This document shows positions 18,928-20,000 of a DNA stretch of 20,000 bases, in pieces; within the stretch, counting starts at the first letter, position 1, and the number at the start of each line of letters is the position of its first letter. The DNA is from Botryococcus braunii. Taxonomy: Eukaryota; Chlorophyta; Trebouxiophyceae. Below the pieces are notes generated by a model. That model was not told the origin of the DNA and ran no database searches. It was given only the letters and a program-made list of their open reading frames with translations. Both the position numbers and the translations under genes were made by a program. Location of the stretch: positions 13,885 through 33,884 of the forward strand of contig KV908611.1 in assembly GCA_002005505.1 (NCBI GenBank), read 5' to 3'.

Positions 18928-19031
18928 TTCAAGCCACCCCTTTTTATCAGGACAGACGAGTAAGCACGTATGATCATTTTGATGAACATACGTGCTTACA
19001 CGTCTGTCTTGAAGAAATGGGGTGGGTTGAA
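18928..19031. other. 104-nt near-palindrome: hairpin with 45-bp arms
   Basis: Bases 18928-18972 pair with 18987-19031 without any gap. There are four mismatches (18933/19026, 18941/19018, 18946/19013, 18959/19000). As transcribed from the plus strand, 18945/19014 and 18950/19009 are wobble pairs. The inner 22 bp (18951-18972 with 18987-19008) has a single mismatch. The 14-nt centre can pair four more bases (TCAT/ATGA) around a TTTG tetraloop. Size, arm length and scattered mismatches resemble an animal- or plant-type microRNA precursor. A small foldback transposable element would look the same. Strand of transcription is unknown, and no flanking target-site duplication is obvious. Confidence 0.75.
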
Positions 19032-19471
19032 AATCGGCACTGATCAGTGTTCTTTAAAATGTGGTGGACTGCCCTCCTACAATTCTAATAAAAGACCAGC
19101 ATCTGGCTTCTAGCCTCGGGGTGCGCATGAATGAGGGGTGAGTACCTAAAAGCTGCCGATGTCAAATCAAGGGACATTTGGGTGCCATTTTATCACGTTA
19201 TACTTGGGAACCTGCATCACAATCATGCCCTGATCCAAGCATAGATAGTTGTACGCAGCACAGCTGTGATCACCGGCCCGCAGGCCCTCGACTGACTGCA
19301 CGCAGCTTTCATCAAAAACTGGCATTGCGCTGCAGGGCTCATTGCCTGCAACGTTTTGGCCCATGCAGCCTACATTGACGGAAAGCGACGGTGAGGAGTT
19401 CCCAACCGATCCAGACGTCTTGTTACCATGCAAAATGCCCTGGACATGGATCGAGGACACAGCTCCGGAAA
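19032..19471. other. Unassigned stretch with AATAAA at 19087
   Basis: CACTGATCAGTG (19039-19050) is a perfect palindrome just after the hairpin. AATAAA at 19087-19092 could be a polyadenylation signal but has no associated gene. A minus-strand frame of 125 codons (19167-19544) runs through this area into the inverted repeat; it has no family motif I recognise. Confidence 0.35.
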
Positions 19472-19592
19472 CTACGCACTGGTGGGGGTCAACTCTGACG
19501 TGCGTTCCGATGTGTGTCGATGTCTTGGACCCGGACGCGCTCAAGCTTCGAACGAAGAACGCCCGTCAGAGTTGACCCCCACCAGTGCGTAG
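19472..19592. repeat. 36-bp inverted repeat, 49-nt spacer
   Basis: 19472-19507 (CTACGCACTGGTGGGGGTCA...) pairs with 19557-19592 at 35 of 36 positions; the mismatch is 19501/19563. The spacer contains the small palindrome CTTCGAACGAAG (19546-19557). Because the arms are inverted, a minus-strand frame on the left and a plus-strand frame on the right both read VRVDPHQCV. Confidence 0.95.
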
Positions 19593-19612
19593 AGGACTTT
19601 GAAGTCCTCTAC
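19589..19612. repeat. 24-nt palindrome overlapping the inverted repeat
   Basis: GTAGAGGACTT and AAGTCCTCTAC are perfect reverse complements separated by TG. The palindrome shares its first four bases with the outer end of the 36-bp right arm, so the two foldbacks are mutually exclusive at GTAG. Confidence 0.95.
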
Positions 19613-20000
19613 CGAGGGAATACCCCAGGGCCAGATCAGCACTACTGCCACCCCTCTCGCCACAATGAGCGAGTACCGTGTGCACCTCATGATGTGCTTG
19701 GAACAGGTACGGACACGAAAGACGAGACAAGCTGCCGTCCGTCAAATGGCATTATTCCTCAGCAGGAATAATGTGCGCATGGCAGCTGTGCAGCATCTTT
19801 TTGGGAGGCCGAGACCGCCAAGGTCTCCAGAGGCCGGCCGGCCGAGCTGACATCTTCTGCGCGTGGATGACTATGGACTGCAGCAGAGAAACTTATCAGG
19901 TGTTAGTATATAATCCAGAATACCAGGAATGGATTAGCATATCAGAAACTTATTCATGCATGAAAAAGTATCATGTACATGCTCCTCTTTCGCATGCTTG
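19613..20000. other. Unassigned right end
   Basis: Two plus-strand frames (ending near 19771 and 19850) are open for about 85 codons. The one starting at ATG 19663 is rich in R, M and Q, with no motif I can name. GAGACCGCCAAGGTCTC (19810-19826) is a small hairpin and AGGCCGGCCGGCCG follows at about 19830. The last 100 bp is AT-richer. Confidence 0.35.

Noticed and set aside
19087..19092. AATAAA as a gene 3' end
   Set aside because: A six-base match is common by chance and there is no upstream coding region to which it belongs.

Overview
This window looks like eukaryotic, mostly non-coding nuclear DNA. The evidence is many very long dinucleotide microsatellites ((GT)n, (CT)n and (GA)n tracts of about 70-170 bp), homopolymer G, C and T runs, AG/GTGAGT and AG/GTAAG splice-like contexts inside repeated modules, and no dense long ORFs. 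I found no bacterial gene, tRNA, rRNA, CRISPR array, or polymerase, integrase or transposase domain. I cannot place the organism. Nothing here can be assigned to a known protein family. One open frame (1393-2496, about 367 codons) is longer than expected by chance but is unrecognised.

The main content is layered, diverged duplication. From about 1.2 to 14 kb, the same short sequence modules recur on the same strand in nearly the same order. I label them A (CTGCAGC-rich block, 1.4-2.2 and 7.2-7.9 kb), Z/V (2.4-3.1, 10.6-10.7, 11.7-11.8 kb, plus one inverted Z at 11.4 kb), X60 (a 60-61 nt segment between an AG and GTGAGT at 3.49, 8.87 and 12.67 kb), Y (3.87, 9.37-9.64, 10.88, 13.20 kb), P (4.28, 9.65, 11.0, 13.33 kb), a (GT)n tract (4.40, 9.86, 11.30, 13.54 kb), W (4.54, 10.11, 11.50, 13.70 kb) and a terminal AAGAG|GTAAG segment followed by a small palindrome (4.85-4.92 and 13.91-13.98 kb). 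The picture is an ancient tandem array of a composite unit of about 1-1.4 kb (X60-Y-P-(GT)n-W) carried in larger 3.5-5 kb duplications. It could be a decayed tandem gene family, a multi-exon non-coding transcript with repeated exons, or a large satellite-like repeat.

Local tandem repeats are inserted in this framework: about 59 bp (1-176), 40 bp (2391), 190 bp x3 (2495-3061), 97 bp x5-6 (5435-6000), 66 bp (6421), 43 bp perfect (6673), 92 bp x3 (7384), 20 and 23 bp (8001-8113), 102 bp (8430), 95 bp x3 (9399), 160 bp with a nested 35 bp (16088), about 34 bp x8 (17575) and 55 bp (18302).

The last kilobase holds two strong secondary-structure signals: a gap-free 45-bp-arm hairpin (18928-19031) shaped like a small-RNA precursor or foldback mini-element, and a 36-bp inverted repeat (19472-19592) abutting a 24-nt near-palindrome (19589-19612). 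Long stretches between 14 and 17 kb and 18.4-18.9 kb show nothing I can name. Module boundaries are approximate because all comparisons were made by eye.
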